A program made the position numbers and the translations under genes. This document shows positions 35,777 to 44,347 of a DNA stretch of 64,000 nucleotides, one piece after another; the first letter of the stretch is position 1, and every line of letters begins with the position of its first letter. The notes beneath the pieces are model-generated. The model ran no database searches and had not been told where the DNA came from. It saw nothing but the letters and a program-made list of their open reading frames with translations. This DNA is from Chryseobacterium sp. G0186. GTDB taxonomy: Bacteria; Bacteroidota; Bacteroidia; Flavobacteriales; Weeksellaceae. The stretch lies in the NCBI RefSeq assembly GCF_003815675.1, contig NZ_CP033918.1, positions 2,046,001 to 2,110,000 on the forward strand, read 5' to 3'.

Positions 35777-35825
35777 GATAGTTGATAGTTGATAGTTGAT
35801 AGTTGATAGTTGATAGTTGATAGTT
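35777..35825. repeat. Seven tandem copies of a 7-bp unit (GATAGTT)
   Basis: Seven perfect GATAGTT units fill 49 bases, starting six bases before the start codon at 35771 (minus strand) and ending one base before the -7 box. The transcript start is predicted inside the array, so it forms nearly the whole 5' leader. Confidence 0.95.
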
Positions 35826-35826
35826 G

Positions 35827-35834
35827 CAAAGTTA
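35827..35834 (-). promoter_or_regulatory. -7 box before the flavoprotein gene
   Basis: TAACTTTG on the minus strand fits TAnnTTTG. A TTG at 35855-35853 lies 18 bases upstream as the -33 element. The pair directly abuts the heptamer array. Confidence 0.65.
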
Positions 35835-35845
35835 AAATAAATTTC

Positions 35846-35870
35846 AATAAAGCAACATTGTTGCGTTATT
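35846..35870. promoter_or_regulatory. 25-bp palindrome over the -33 element, probable operator
   Basis: AATAA, one unpaired base, GCAACA, a central T, TGTTGC, one unpaired base and TTATT form an almost perfect inverted repeat. Only the pair 35851/35865 is mismatched. It covers the TTG proposed as -33, where a bound repressor would block polymerase. Confidence 0.55.
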
Positions 35871-36022
35871 TTGTTTTAAAAAAATTTACCTTACCTAGAG
35901 AGTTTATGCTGAGCTTAGAACTTCAAATGTCAATCAGTCTTGAAGAGTATTTGTTTTGTAAATAAGTTGTATACAGCTTACAAAAGTTTAAGCGTAGGGA
36001 TTATAAGAACTTTATGTTTAGT

Positions 36023-37567
36023 TTAGTAGTTTTCGTAATCATCTGTATATTCTTTTTTATCTTCGTTAATTTCATCCTGAATTCTTTTTCTTATATCAAG
36101 TTTAGCTCCTTGAAAACTAAAAATCATAGTTCCTTTCTCCCGTGCAAATGGATTGGTGATAGAACCTACAAGTTGAGAAGTATGAAAGTAAGGACCGGTT
36201 TCCTTAAGCTCACGTTCTTCTTCTGAATATTCTTTAACCCGAATAAGGTTTTCATATTTTTCACTCAAATCAAACCAGTTAATGTAATCTGCATTGAACG
36301 ATACCGCTCTCACTCCTTTTCTTGAATAATAATTAATAGCACCTGCCTGCCCATAATTATCACACAAAACCAAGGTATGTCCGTCTTGGGACAACACAGC
36401 ATATTGTTGATCTACTTTTTGAGCCAGTTCTTTCCAGCCCTGCATATCCGCAAAATCCTGAGGTAAGGAATGTTCTTTTCCATCTTCCCAACGAAGCAGT
36501 CCTAATTTCTTATAATCCTCCTGATGGGTTACAATATATTCCGAACTTTTATTGGGAAAGGCTACATTATATAACGGAATAAATAGCAGTACCGGGATGA
36601 GTATAAGAATGGGTTTTAGAAATCTCTGCCATTCTTTATTCAGAAAATAACCCAGAAATACGGAACCAAATGCTATATAAACCGGATATAGACCTATTGC
36701 ATAATAATCTTTCGCCTTGAGGAATAAAAATAATGCTATGGTAATGATATAACTCCAGAAAAACAGTTTGAACTTCCCAAAGGGTTTATAAAATAGCAAT
36801 GCACACCAACCGGCAATAATGACGATAATAGAACCTACAAAGAATAAAATTTGAGATTTAAGAAAGTCCATCCTGTTCACATTCACCAATTGTCTTTCTG
36901 AAAGTTCTTTCATATGATGAATGACAGGAAACTTGTTCTGGTACTGCCACAGTAGATTAGGAAAAACGATGATTAGTACAAGCAGTCCCGCCCAGTAAAG
37001 ATGGGGCTGGATAAAGATCTTTCTTTGTTTTGTCAGGAATATTGCAGGAATAAGCCCTAAGACTGAGAAAGCAATATTGTACTTATTTAAAACACCTATT
37101 CCGAAAGCTAGTGCACCTATATATAACCATTTTACTTTTTCTGAATTAATATATTTCATCAGTGTATAATAAAGAAATGTCCACAAAAGAATCTCCAGGG
37201 ATGTTGGCTGAAACAGCATATTTACACGAAGAAGTACTGAAAGCAGAATTCCCAGTGAAGCGAGAACCTTTGCGAAAAGATTCCCATTTAATTCTTCAAT
37301 AATCTTCCAGACAACAGCTATAGTCAATGCACCAAATAGTGTGGGAAAAAATTTTACCCAAAATATAGAATCACCCAGCACTTTAATCAACCAGGCTAAT
37401 AATGAATTCACAGGTGGAACAGAAAGATATCCCCAAGCCAAATGATTTGCCTGATCCAAATGCAGATATTCGTCTCTATGCAATTCATATTCCGGACTTA
37501 TTAATGAATATTGAAGAACAAATTTAACGATGATGAAAAGAAACAAAATCAGATAGTTTTTCTTCAT
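36023..37567 (-). CDS. GT39-like membrane glycosyltransferase (ArnT/PMT type)
   Basis: A 514-residue polytopic protein with about 11 membrane spans. The first periplasmic loop contains EYELHRDEYLHLDQANHLAWGY, which holds the acidic residues typical of GT39-type enzymes using polyprenyl-phosphate sugars. VPPVNSLLAWLIK and a C-terminal soluble domain with LVLCDNYGQAGAINYYSRKG follow. Such enzymes transfer a sugar from a lipid carrier to lipid A, proteins or glycans at the periplasmic face. The target is unknown. The gene stands alone, separated from the neighbouring operons. Confidence 0.82.
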   Translation of the reverse strand: MKKNYLILFLFIIVKFVLQYSLISPEYELHRDEYLHLDQANHLAWGYLSVPPVNSLLAWLIKVLGDSIFWVKFFPTLFGALTIAVVWKIIEELNGNLFAKVLASLGILLSVLLRVNMLFQPTSLEILLWTFLYYTLMKYINSEKVKWLYIGALAFGIGVLNKYNIAFSVLGLIPAIFLTKQRKIFIQPHLYWAGLLVLIIVFPNLLWQYQNKFPVIHHMKELSERQLVNVNRMDFLKSQILFFVGSIIVIIAGWCALLFYKPFGKFKLFFWSYIITIALFLFLKAKDYYAIGLYPVYIAFGSVFLGYFLNKEWQRFLKPILILIPVLLFIPLYNVAFPNKSSEYIVTHQEDYKKLGLLRWEDGKEHSLPQDFADMQGWKELAQKVDQQYAVLSQDGHTLVLCDNYGQAGAINYYSRKGVRAVSFNADYINWFDLSEKYENLIRVKEYSEEERELKETGPYFHTSQLVGSITNPFAREKGTMIFSFQGAKLDIRKRIQDEINEDKKEYTDDYENY

Positions 37568-37630
37568 AGGAAGTAGTTTTAATAAAAATAAGACATTTTA
37601 GGGTCTTGATTTATTACATTTTTAAATTTT

Positions 37631-37700
37631 TTTTAGAACCACCCCGTCAAAAATTCTAAGAATTTTTGCCACCGCTCAAAGGATCAGAATTTTTACACAC
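37631..37700. repeat. Dispersed intergenic repeat, copy 1
   Basis: A unit beginning TTAGAACCACCCCGTC contains the perfect palindrome CAAAAATTCT-A-AGAATTTTTG (37648-37668). Its first 25 bases match the reverse complement of 60497-60521 with one difference. Confidence 0.75.
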
Positions 37701-37757
37701 TCAACCGGAATATTCTGCTTTGTGGCTTTGGTCTTACTACACTTTGGTCTTGGTTCA

Positions 37758-37789
37758 TAAAAAATCCCGAAGAAAAATTTCTTCGGGAT
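37758..37789 (-). terminator. Terminator of the MacAB-like operon
   Basis: Arms ATCCCGAAGAAA and TTTCTTCGGGAT (37764-37775, 37778-37789) with an AA loop are followed on the minus strand by a run of T. It lies 32 bases past the stop of the adaptor gene. Confidence 0.85.
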
Positions 37790-37821
37790 CTAACAGTTAA
37801 ATAGTTTATACTCTCAGTTTA

Positions 37822-39033
37822 TTATTTTGTCTTTGATTTTTCCTTCAACTCTTCTTTGTCTTTATCAGACGGGTTCCATACTTTCACTTCGGAATCCTTG
37901 GTAATACTTGATCCTGGAAGAATCTGAACATTGATTCCATCGCTGGCACCCAGTTTTACATACACCTTTTTAAATTTCCCATCTTTTTGCTTTGCTTCTA
38001 CAAAAGGAACATCTTTTCCTTGTTTCTTTTCATACTGAACTAAAGATTCATCCAGTAATAAAGCATTTTTCTGAGAGCTTAGTACAATTTCCCCGTTTGC
38101 AGAGAACCCTGCTCTGATATATTCGTTATTAGGGTTATCTACATTTCCTTCTACCGGAAATTTAATGGTCCCTAAATTATCTTTTCCCTTAGGAGCAATC
38201 ATCGTCAGTTTTCCTGGGAACGTTTTATTTTGTAATGCACCGATTACAATATTCATATCCATTCCCTGACTTAATTTTCCAGCTTGTGCTTCATCAATTT
38301 CTCCTTTAAAGATCAAAGAATTCAAGTCTGCTACGGAACATATTGTAGTACCGGCATTGAAGTTATTCGCTTCAATTACCTGGCTCCCTACTTTCACAGG
38401 TACCTCAAGAACGGTTCCTGAAGCCTTGGAACGGATTTGAGTAGTAGCCAACCCCTGGCCCTGAAGTTCCGGAGTGGCTCCCGTCTTGGCAATCTGTAAT
38501 CTTTTTTGCGCTGTATTCAATTGTTGTTGCGCATTTTTAAGAGATTGCTGCTGAGAATACAACTGTTGCTGGGAGTTAAGATATTCCTGTCTGGAAGCTA
38601 CTCCTTGCTTGTAAAGTTTATCCTGCATTTCAAACTGCTTCTGCATATTGCCAACATTCAGCTGGGAATTCTGAATCTGAAGCTGGGCATTCTGAACTTC
38701 TTGCTGAGCCGCATTCACTTCAGAAATACTTGGTACAATTCTTACCGTAGCAATCAACTGACCTACCTCTACCTTATCTCCTTCTTTCACTAAGATTTTA
38801 TCGATAATCCCCGTAATATTGGGTTTAATTTCAATTTCTTCCTTTGGAACAATTTTTCCGGTAGCCATCACCTTATCATCCATGTTTTGAACGGTAGGCT
38901 TACGGGTAAGGAAAGATTCGCTTTCTTTAGAATTCGACTTTACTAAATAGCCAAGCCCTGAGAACAATGCCACTGCAAATAAAAGCCCCAACACTATATA
39001 AATGGCTTTTTTCCAAGTGAATTTCTTTTTCAT
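37822..39033 (-). CDS. MacA/HlyD-type periplasmic adaptor subunit
   Basis: A 403-residue membrane-fusion protein. One N-terminal membrane helix (AIYIVLGLLFAVALFSGLGYL) is followed by a lipoyl half (MATGKIVPKEEIEIKPNITGIIDKILVKEGDKVEVGQ in the usual order), a Gln-rich coiled-coil hairpin at about residues 115-190, the second lipoyl half (IRSKASGTVLEVPVKVGSQV) and beta-barrel domains. It links the inner-membrane ABC permeases to an outer-membrane channel. It is the last gene of a four-gene exporter operon; no TolC-like protein is in the window. Confidence 0.88.
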   Translation of the reverse strand: MKKKFTWKKAIYIVLGLLFAVALFSGLGYLVKSNSKESESFLTRKPTVQNMDDKVMATGKIVPKEEIEIKPNITGIIDKILVKEGDKVEVGQLIATVRIVPSISEVNAAQQEVQNAQLQIQNSQLNVGNMQKQFEMQDKLYKQGVASRQEYLNSQQQLYSQQQSLKNAQQQLNTAQKRLQIAKTGATPELQGQGLATTQIRSKASGTVLEVPVKVGSQVIEANNFNAGTTICSVADLNSLIFKGEIDEAQAGKLSQGMDMNIVIGALQNKTFPGKLTMIAPKGKDNLGTIKFPVEGNVDNPNNEYIRAGFSANGEIVLSSQKNALLLDESLVQYEKKQGKDVPFVEAKQKDGKFKKVYVKLGASDGINVQILPGSSITKDSEVKVWNPSDKDKEELKEKSKTK

Positions 39034-39139
39034 ATGTATAGTTTATTTTTTATTACAAGATTGAATGGTTTAAAAATTAAATGATTGTTCCAACATCATG
39101 ATGATCTATCATTTATATTCTCAAATTATTTTTTATTAA

Positions 39140-40411
39140 TTACTCTGTTCTTAATGCTTCAATAGGTCTAATCTTAACAGCTCTCTGTGCCGGAATCATA
39201 CCGATAATCAATCCTAAAATCACCATTACAGCCATGGCGGCAAATACATTTCCATAGTTTACTGTTGGATTATAGAAAGGAAATGCATCCTGACCCTGTG
39301 TGACTGCATTGAGAATCATGAGGACAAAAATCCCAAAGAGGAATCCCAATAATCCTGAGGAGAGCGTAATCACAACACTTTCTAACAGTATCTGATTTCT
39401 TACTTCTGCCGGTTTTGCTCCTAATGCTCTTCTGATCCCGATTTCCTTCGTTCTTTCTTTCACCGTAATCAGCAGGATATTGGAGATCGCAATGACTCCT
39501 GCAAGAATCGTCAGTGTTCCAACGATGATTGTCAGAAGCTGCATTCCGGTAAGGAAACCTGTCAATTTTTTAAATTCCTTTCCAAGGTTGAAGCTTCCAA
39601 ATGCATTGGTATCTTCCGGAGAAACCTTATTTTTAGTTTTTAACACCTGCTTTACTTCTTCTTCCACTGTGTTCACATTGGCATTAGGCTTACTTACAAT
39701 CGCAAACATGTCAATCTGATCTCCTGCATTATACATTTTCGTGTAGGTGGAGAGTGGAATAAAAGCAGTTTGGTCATTCTCAAAACCGCCTCCTTTTTTC
39801 ACTCTGAAAACCCCAATAACATTGAAGAATAATCCTTTTATATTGATGGATTTTCCTATTGGATTTTCTTTTTTCTTGGAATCAAAAAAGTTCTTGTAAA
39901 TTTCTTCTCCGATGACCACTACATTTTTATTTCCCGAAACATCTGCATCATTGATGTAGCGTCCGAAAATCAGTTTTTTCTCTGAAATTTTATTTCCCAC
40001 AGAATAATCTCCCGTAAGAGAATAGGTTGCGCTTTTCCCGTTTCTGGACATTGATTCTCCAGGGGTTCCGGTGAAGCTTCCTCTTGCATTCTGAGGTGAT
40101 ATATAATCTACAGCAGTTACTTTTCTTTTTAGCATTTCCATATCGGAGAGATTCAGATGAACTTCTCTTCCCTTAGGAAATCCCTCATAAGGAATAGAGG
40201 TTTTCTGTGCCCATAGGAAAATGGAATTGGTAGCAAAGCCGGAAAACAATTTATCAAAGCCATTTTCCATTCCCTTTGCTGCCCCAAGAAGGCTCACATA
40301 CAAAAACATCCCCCATCCTACTCCAATCATGGTAAGAAATGTACGGAGCTTATTATTCTTCAATGAATAATAGATCTCCTGCCAAGTATCTTTTTTAAAT
40401 ATGATGTTCAC
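39140..40411 (-). CDS. MacB-like ABC transporter permease
   Basis: A 423-residue protein of the MacB/FtsX permease family. One N-terminal helix (LRTFLTMIGVGWGMFLYVSLL), a large periplasmic MacB_PCD domain and three C-terminal helices including KERTKEIGIRRALGAKPAEV and PAQRAVKIRPIEALRTE are present. The start is GTG at 40411; a stop codon lies two codons upstream and no ATG precedes the conserved N-terminus. It pairs with the similar permease at 40.5-41.7 kb to form a heterodimer. Role: export or release of peptides, antibiotics or lipoproteins. Confidence 0.88.
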   Translation of the reverse strand: MNIIFKKDTWQEIYYSLKNNKLRTFLTMIGVGWGMFLYVSLLGAAKGMENGFDKLFSGFATNSIFLWAQKTSIPYEGFPKGREVHLNLSDMEMLKRKVTAVDYISPQNARGSFTGTPGESMSRNGKSATYSLTGDYSVGNKISEKKLIFGRYINDADVSGNKNVVVIGEEIYKNFFDSKKKENPIGKSINIKGLFFNVIGVFRVKKGGGFENDQTAFIPLSTYTKMYNAGDQIDMFAIVSKPNANVNTVEEEVKQVLKTKNKVSPEDTNAFGSFNLGKEFKKLTGFLTGMQLLTIIVGTLTILAGVIAISNILLITVKERTKEIGIRRALGAKPAEVRNQILLESVVITLSSGLLGFLFGIFVLMILNAVTQGQDAFPFYNPTVNYGNVFAAMAVMVILGLIIGMIPAQRAVKIRPIEALRTE

Positions 40412-40482
40412 TTCTTTCTAATTATAAATTATAAACTATGAGTGATGAATTACTCATTTAATTTTTCTTTCCTTTCAATCTA

Positions 40483-41712
40483 TTATTCTGTTCTCAAAGC
40501 TTCAATCGGTTTAATCCTTGAGGCTCTGTACGCCGGAACAAACCCTGCAATCAGACCGGAGAAAATCAATGCAATAAATGCCATAACTATTGTTCCCCAT
40601 CCTACACTCGGGCTTTTTATAAAAAACTCTTCCAGACTGTCTCCCAGCAGATTTAAGGTTAAAACACCTATTCCTACTCCTACAAATCCTGAAACTACCG
40701 TAATGACAACACTTTCCTGAACAATAAGAGCCACAATTCCTCCTGGTTTTGCCCCAATGGCTTTACGCACTCCTATTTCCTTAGTTCTTTCCTTTACGAT
40801 ATACACCATGATATTACTTATCCCGATAATTCCTGCCAATAAAGTTCCCATACCGATAAATCCAACAATCGCTGTAAGAACAGCCATAAAGGTGAATGTA
40901 TCGTTCATATTCTTGGCATTGTTCCAGATACGAACTCCGTTTTCATCATCAGGAGAAACACTTTTTCTGGATTTCAATTTATCCTTTAATTCATCACCGT
41001 ATTTGATGGCCTCCTGCGGAGTAAGTTTATCACTGTAGGAGATATAGGCTATATTCACAGTATCGGACCCTTTTTTCATCTGCTGCAAGGTTGTAATGGG
41101 AACCGTAATATGTCTTTCATCCCAGTCTCCTCCATCATCAGAAAACACCCCGATAATTTTAAACATTGTTCCATTGATGTCCAAATCCTTTCCTACAGGG
41201 CTTCCATTTTTAATCAAATCCCTCTGCACCATTCTACCAATGACAGCTACATTTTGCTTCCCCTCCAGATCTCTTGGGGTAATATAGCGACCATCCATTA
41301 TCTTCCTGTTTTCAATCACCTGCTCACCCGGCTCGGCACCGTGTATCTGATAGGTTCCGCTTTCTTTCGCGTACTTTACCATTAAGCTGGCATTATACCT
41401 TGGACTGGAAGCACCTACATTCTTCTTCTCTGCGTTGATCAGAAAGTCATAATCGTCGTTATTCATGGTAACGTTTCGTTCAGACTGCAATCCTTTATAG
41501 GCTAAAGTGGTCTTTCCTGTGGAAATGGTGATCAGGTTTTTGGCATCTCCGGAAAACCCTTCTGAAAAGGCATTTTGAAGTCCTGTTCCAATTCCGAACA
41601 GCACAATAAAGATAAACAATCCCAAAGCTACCGTAAACCCTGAAAGTACCGTCCGAAGTACATTACTACGGATAGAACTGAATATTTCCTGCCAACGATC
41701 TAGGTCAAACAT
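40483..41712 (-). CDS. MacB-like ABC transporter permease
   Basis: A 409-residue protein with the same layout as its neighbour: N-terminal helix (VLRTVLSGFTVALGLFIFIVLF), periplasmic MacB_PCD domain and three C-terminal spans with KERTKEIGVRKAIGAKPGGI and PAYRASRIKPIEALRTE. The two permeases are clearly paralogous, with identical C-terminal PIEALRTE, and probably arose by duplication. It is the second gene of the operon after the ATPase, 88 bases downstream of it. Confidence 0.88.
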   Translation of the reverse strand: MFDLDRWQEIFSSIRSNVLRTVLSGFTVALGLFIFIVLFGIGTGLQNAFSEGFSGDAKNLITISTGKTTLAYKGLQSERNVTMNNDDYDFLINAEKKNVGASSPRYNASLMVKYAKESGTYQIHGAEPGEQVIENRKIMDGRYITPRDLEGKQNVAVIGRMVQRDLIKNGSPVGKDLDINGTMFKIIGVFSDDGGDWDERHITVPITTLQQMKKGSDTVNIAYISYSDKLTPQEAIKYGDELKDKLKSRKSVSPDDENGVRIWNNAKNMNDTFTFMAVLTAIVGFIGMGTLLAGIIGISNIMVYIVKERTKEIGVRKAIGAKPGGIVALIVQESVVITVVSGFVGVGIGVLTLNLLGDSLEEFFIKSPSVGWGTIVMAFIALIFSGLIAGFVPAYRASRIKPIEALRTE

Positions 41713-41800
41713 TTTTTATTGATATTAAAAGATTGAAAAAATTGATCAGCAAATCTGCTTGTCGCCTAGTGCCTTTCAATTTTCAAATTCTCAAATTAAC

Positions 41801-42490
41801 TTATAATACGATCTGCTTAATAAACTCATCACTTTCAATGACCCCATCTTTAAGCACTACATTTCTTTTGGTCTGTGCAGCTACATCAGGTTCGTGGGTT
41901 ACAACAATAATGGTTTTTCCCTCATTGTTAATATCCTGAAGAAGCTTCATGATATCGTGTGTTGTTTTTGAATCTAATGCACCGGTAGGTTCATCGGCTA
42001 ATACCACCTTTGGATTTGTAATCAAAGCTCTTGCAATAGCAACCCTTTGCTTCTGCCCTCCTGAAAGCTCACTTGGAAGGTGACCTGCCCACTGTGCCAA
42101 GCCTACTTTCTCCAGATATTCCAATGCTCTCTGATTACGTTCTTTTCTGGGTACATTTTGATAGTATAATGGAAGAGCAACATTTTCCAGGGCTGTTTTA
42201 TAGTTGATCAGGTTGAAAGACTGAAAAATAAATCCTAAAAATTTACTTCTGTATTCCGCTGCCTTCACCTCAGATAAATGCTCAATGGGCACTCCATCAA
42301 GCTCATAAGTTCCTGAATCTTTTTCGTCCAGAATACCAATAATATTAAGAAGTGTAGATTTTCCCGAACCGGAACTTCCCATAATGGAAACAAACTCGCC
42401 CTCTGAAATATTCAGATTGATCCCTTTAAGAACATGGAGCTTACTTTTCCCCGTATCGTATGATTTATTTAAATCCTGAATTACTAACAT
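41801..42490 (-). CDS. ABC transporter ATP-binding protein (MacB/LolD type)
   Basis: A 229-residue ATPase. Walker A is GSSGSGKST, the Q-loop follows FIFQSFNLI, the ABC signature is LSGGQKQRVAIARAL, Walker B is VVLADEPTGALD, and the H-loop is VVTHE. LNLI-type spacing fits the MacB/LolD subfamily. It powers the two permeases downstream. First gene of the exporter operon; the 425-base region upstream is shared with divergent nrdB. Confidence 0.93.
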   Translation of the reverse strand: MLVIQDLNKSYDTGKSKLHVLKGINLNISEGEFVSIMGSSGSGKSTLLNIIGILDEKDSGTYELDGVPIEHLSEVKAAEYRSKFLGFIFQSFNLINYKTALENVALPLYYQNVPRKERNQRALEYLEKVGLAQWAGHLPSELSGGQKQRVAIARALITNPKVVLADEPTGALDSKTTHDIMKLLQDINNEGKTIIVVTHEPDVAAQTKRNVVLKDGVIESDEFIKQIVL

Positions 42491-42915
42491 TAAGTGATGT
42501 ATGTTTTATACCCAATAAGTAGATGATATTTTCAAATTGTTACAAGAATGAAAATTTATTCAAATATTTTTTTGTTTAACATTTTAAACCTTTATTTAAA
42601 GCACTTTATAAAAAATCGTTTAACCGTAACTTAAGTTTTCCATCTATTTACCCCCAGTATCCCTGTCTAAGCTATTATTCGTGCCCGTTTCATGTAAATG
42701 TGGAAAACTTTTACAACTAAAAGTCAGCCTATTAGTATTTACCTCTTTCAAAATCAGTTCTTTTTTTCGAACTTTGTATTTAGTTCTTTACAAGAAATAT
42801 TGATTTGCCACCGTGAATAAGTTTTATTCACAACCTGCAGAAAAACAAAAAGTTAGGTATTTCCGGAACGTTATCCACAGAGATCTAAATTATTTAAATT
42901 ATAAAGATATTTAAT
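42491..42915. promoter_or_regulatory. Divergent regulatory region between the ABC operon and nrdB
   Basis: This gene-free stretch has four sequences of DnaA-box type (see the separate entry) on the nrdB side. No TAnnTTTG element fits well; TTGATTTG at 42800-42807 has one mismatch and could be the nrdB -7 box. Confidence 0.6.
42699..42879. promoter_or_regulatory. Cluster of DnaA-box-like sites upstream of nrdB
   Basis: TTATCCACA at 42871-42879 equals the perfect E. coli DnaA box. TTATTCACA at 42824-42832 fits TTWTNCACA. On the minus strand TTTTCCACA (42699-42707) fits it and TTATTCACG (42812-42820) matches eight of nine positions. The perfect site lies 37 bases before the nrdB ATG. Confidence 0.5.
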
Positions 42916-43890
42916 ATGGGAATTTTTGATAAAAGAGTAAGTTATAAGCCATTTGAATACCCGGAGGTTCTTCAATTTGTAGAGGCAATCAACAAATCGT
43001 TCTGGGTACATTCGGAAGTGGACTTTACTGCAGATGTTCAGGATTTTCATTCGCAGTTGGAACCACATGAAAAGCATGCTGTGAAAAATGCGCTTCTCGC
43101 CATTGCACAGATCGAGGTGTCTGTAAAGACATTCTGGGGAAACCTATACAACCACATGCCAAAACCTGAATTGAATGGTTTGGGAGCTACTTTTGCAGAA
43201 TGTGAATTCCGTCATTCTGAAGCTTATTCCCGTTTATTGGAAGTGTTAGGATATAATGAAGAATTTTCGAATGTAATAGAAATTCCTGCTGTAAAAAAGA
43301 GAATTGATTTCTTATCAAACGTTCTTAAGCACGCCAATTCTACAACACCAAAAGAATACGTTTCTTCTCTCTTATTATTCAGTATCCTTATTGAAAATGT
43401 ATCGCTTTTCTCACAATTTGCGATTATTCTGTCTTTCACAAGATTCAAAGGATATATGAAGAATGTTTCCAATATCATTGCATGGACTTCTGTAGATGAA
43501 CAGATTCACGCTAATGCAGGAATTTATCTGATCAACAAAATCCGTGAAGAGCAACCTGATCTATTGACAGATTCAGATATTGAAGATATCTACACCTTGG
43601 TAGATCAATCTATAGAACTGGAAGGAGAAATCCTAGACTGGATTTTTGAACTTGGAGAATTAAGTGTTTTCTCAAGAGAAGATCTACTGAACTTTATGAA
43701 ATACCGTGTTGATGACAGTTTAAAGAAAATTAACATGGAAACCCGTTATAACGTTTCTCCGGAACAATACCGTCCTATGAAATGGTTTGAAGAAGAGGTT
43801 TTTGCCAACTCTATGGATGATTTCTTTGCCAAAAGACCGGTAGACTACACGAAACATGATAAGAGTATTACAGCAAACGATTTGTTTTAA
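42916..43890 (+). CDS. nrdB: Ribonucleoside-diphosphate reductase, beta subunit
   Basis: A 324-residue class I radical-generating subunit. ECEFRHSEAYSRLL provides the metal ligands Glu and His and the radical Tyr four residues after the His. A second ligand set is in ENVSLFSQF and VDEQIHANAG. The protein opens directly with MGIFDKRVSYKPFEYPEVL, with no N-terminal ATP-cone. It should form the diferric-tyrosyl site and work with NrdA encoded 0.4 kb downstream. A small open frame lies between them. The DnaA-box-like sites upstream suggest replication-linked control. Confidence 0.93.
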   Translation: MGIFDKRVSYKPFEYPEVLQFVEAINKSFWVHSEVDFTADVQDFHSQLEPHEKHAVKNALLAIAQIEVSVKTFWGNLYNHMPKPELNGLGATFAECEFRHSEAYSRLLEVLGYNEEFSNVIEIPAVKKRIDFLSNVLKHANSTTPKEYVSSLLLFSILIENVSLFSQFAIILSFTRFKGYMKNVSNIIAWTSVDEQIHANAGIYLINKIREEQPDLLTDSDIEDIYTLVDQSIELEGEILDWIFELGELSVFSREDLLNFMKYRVDDSLKKINMETRYNVSPEQYRPMKWFEEEVFANSMDDFFAKRPVDYTKHDKSITANDLF

Positions 43891-44000
43891 GGTAAAGGCG
43901 CGAGCGAAGCGAGCGTCAAAGCAGACTGTATTAGGATTACTCTATCCATAATACATTAAAAATAAAATCACAGTTGACTTAATAAGCACAAATATAAAAG

Positions 44001-44291
44001 ATGATTAATGTAATTGTAAGCTACACCGTAAACCCTGAATTTGTTCCTACAAATAAAGCCAATGTTCAAAAGTTTTTGGAGGATTTTAAAAACCTGGATC
44101 AATCAAAATTTGAATATAAGGTGTATGTAAAGGAAGATGGTGTTACCTTTGTGCATTATTCTAACTACATCAATGAAGAAATTCAACATGATGTTTTGAA
44201 TGTACCATCTTTTAAAGAATTTCAAAAATTAAGAGATGAAAGTGGACTGAACGGTTCCCACAAAGTAGAATTTTTACAATCAATAATATAA
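44001..44291 (+). CDS. Small hypothetical protein (ABM-like fold)
   Basis: A 96-residue protein between nrdB and nrdA. MINVIVSYTVNPEFVPTNKA, KFEYKVYVKEDGVTFVHYSNY and VPSFKEFQKLRDESG match the strand-helix-strand order of dimeric alpha-beta barrel (antibiotic biosynthesis monooxygenase-like) proteins. Catalytic activity is not evident. The 56-base gap to nrdA and the 110-base gap from nrdB suggest one transcript. Its link to nucleotide reduction is unknown. A GC-rich direct repeat precedes it at 43898-43914. Confidence 0.75.
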   Translation: MINVIVSYTVNPEFVPTNKANVQKFLEDFKNLDQSKFEYKVYVKEDGVTFVHYSNYINEEIQHDVLNVPSFKEFQKLRDESGLNGSHKVEFLQSII

Positions 44292-44347
44292 AAAATACAA
44301 AATTCCGGAGTGATTATCTCATTTCGGAATTCGAAAATATAACATCT

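Noticed and set aside
35954..35985. Interrupted inverted repeat TTTTGTA...TACAAAA type
   Set aside because: Arms need a four-base bulge and no T run follows, so it is neither a good terminator nor a clear operator.
43898..43914. GC-rich direct repeat GCGAGCGAA-GCGAGCG
   Set aside because: Too short to classify; it is unlike the flanks in composition but has no second copy seen in the window.
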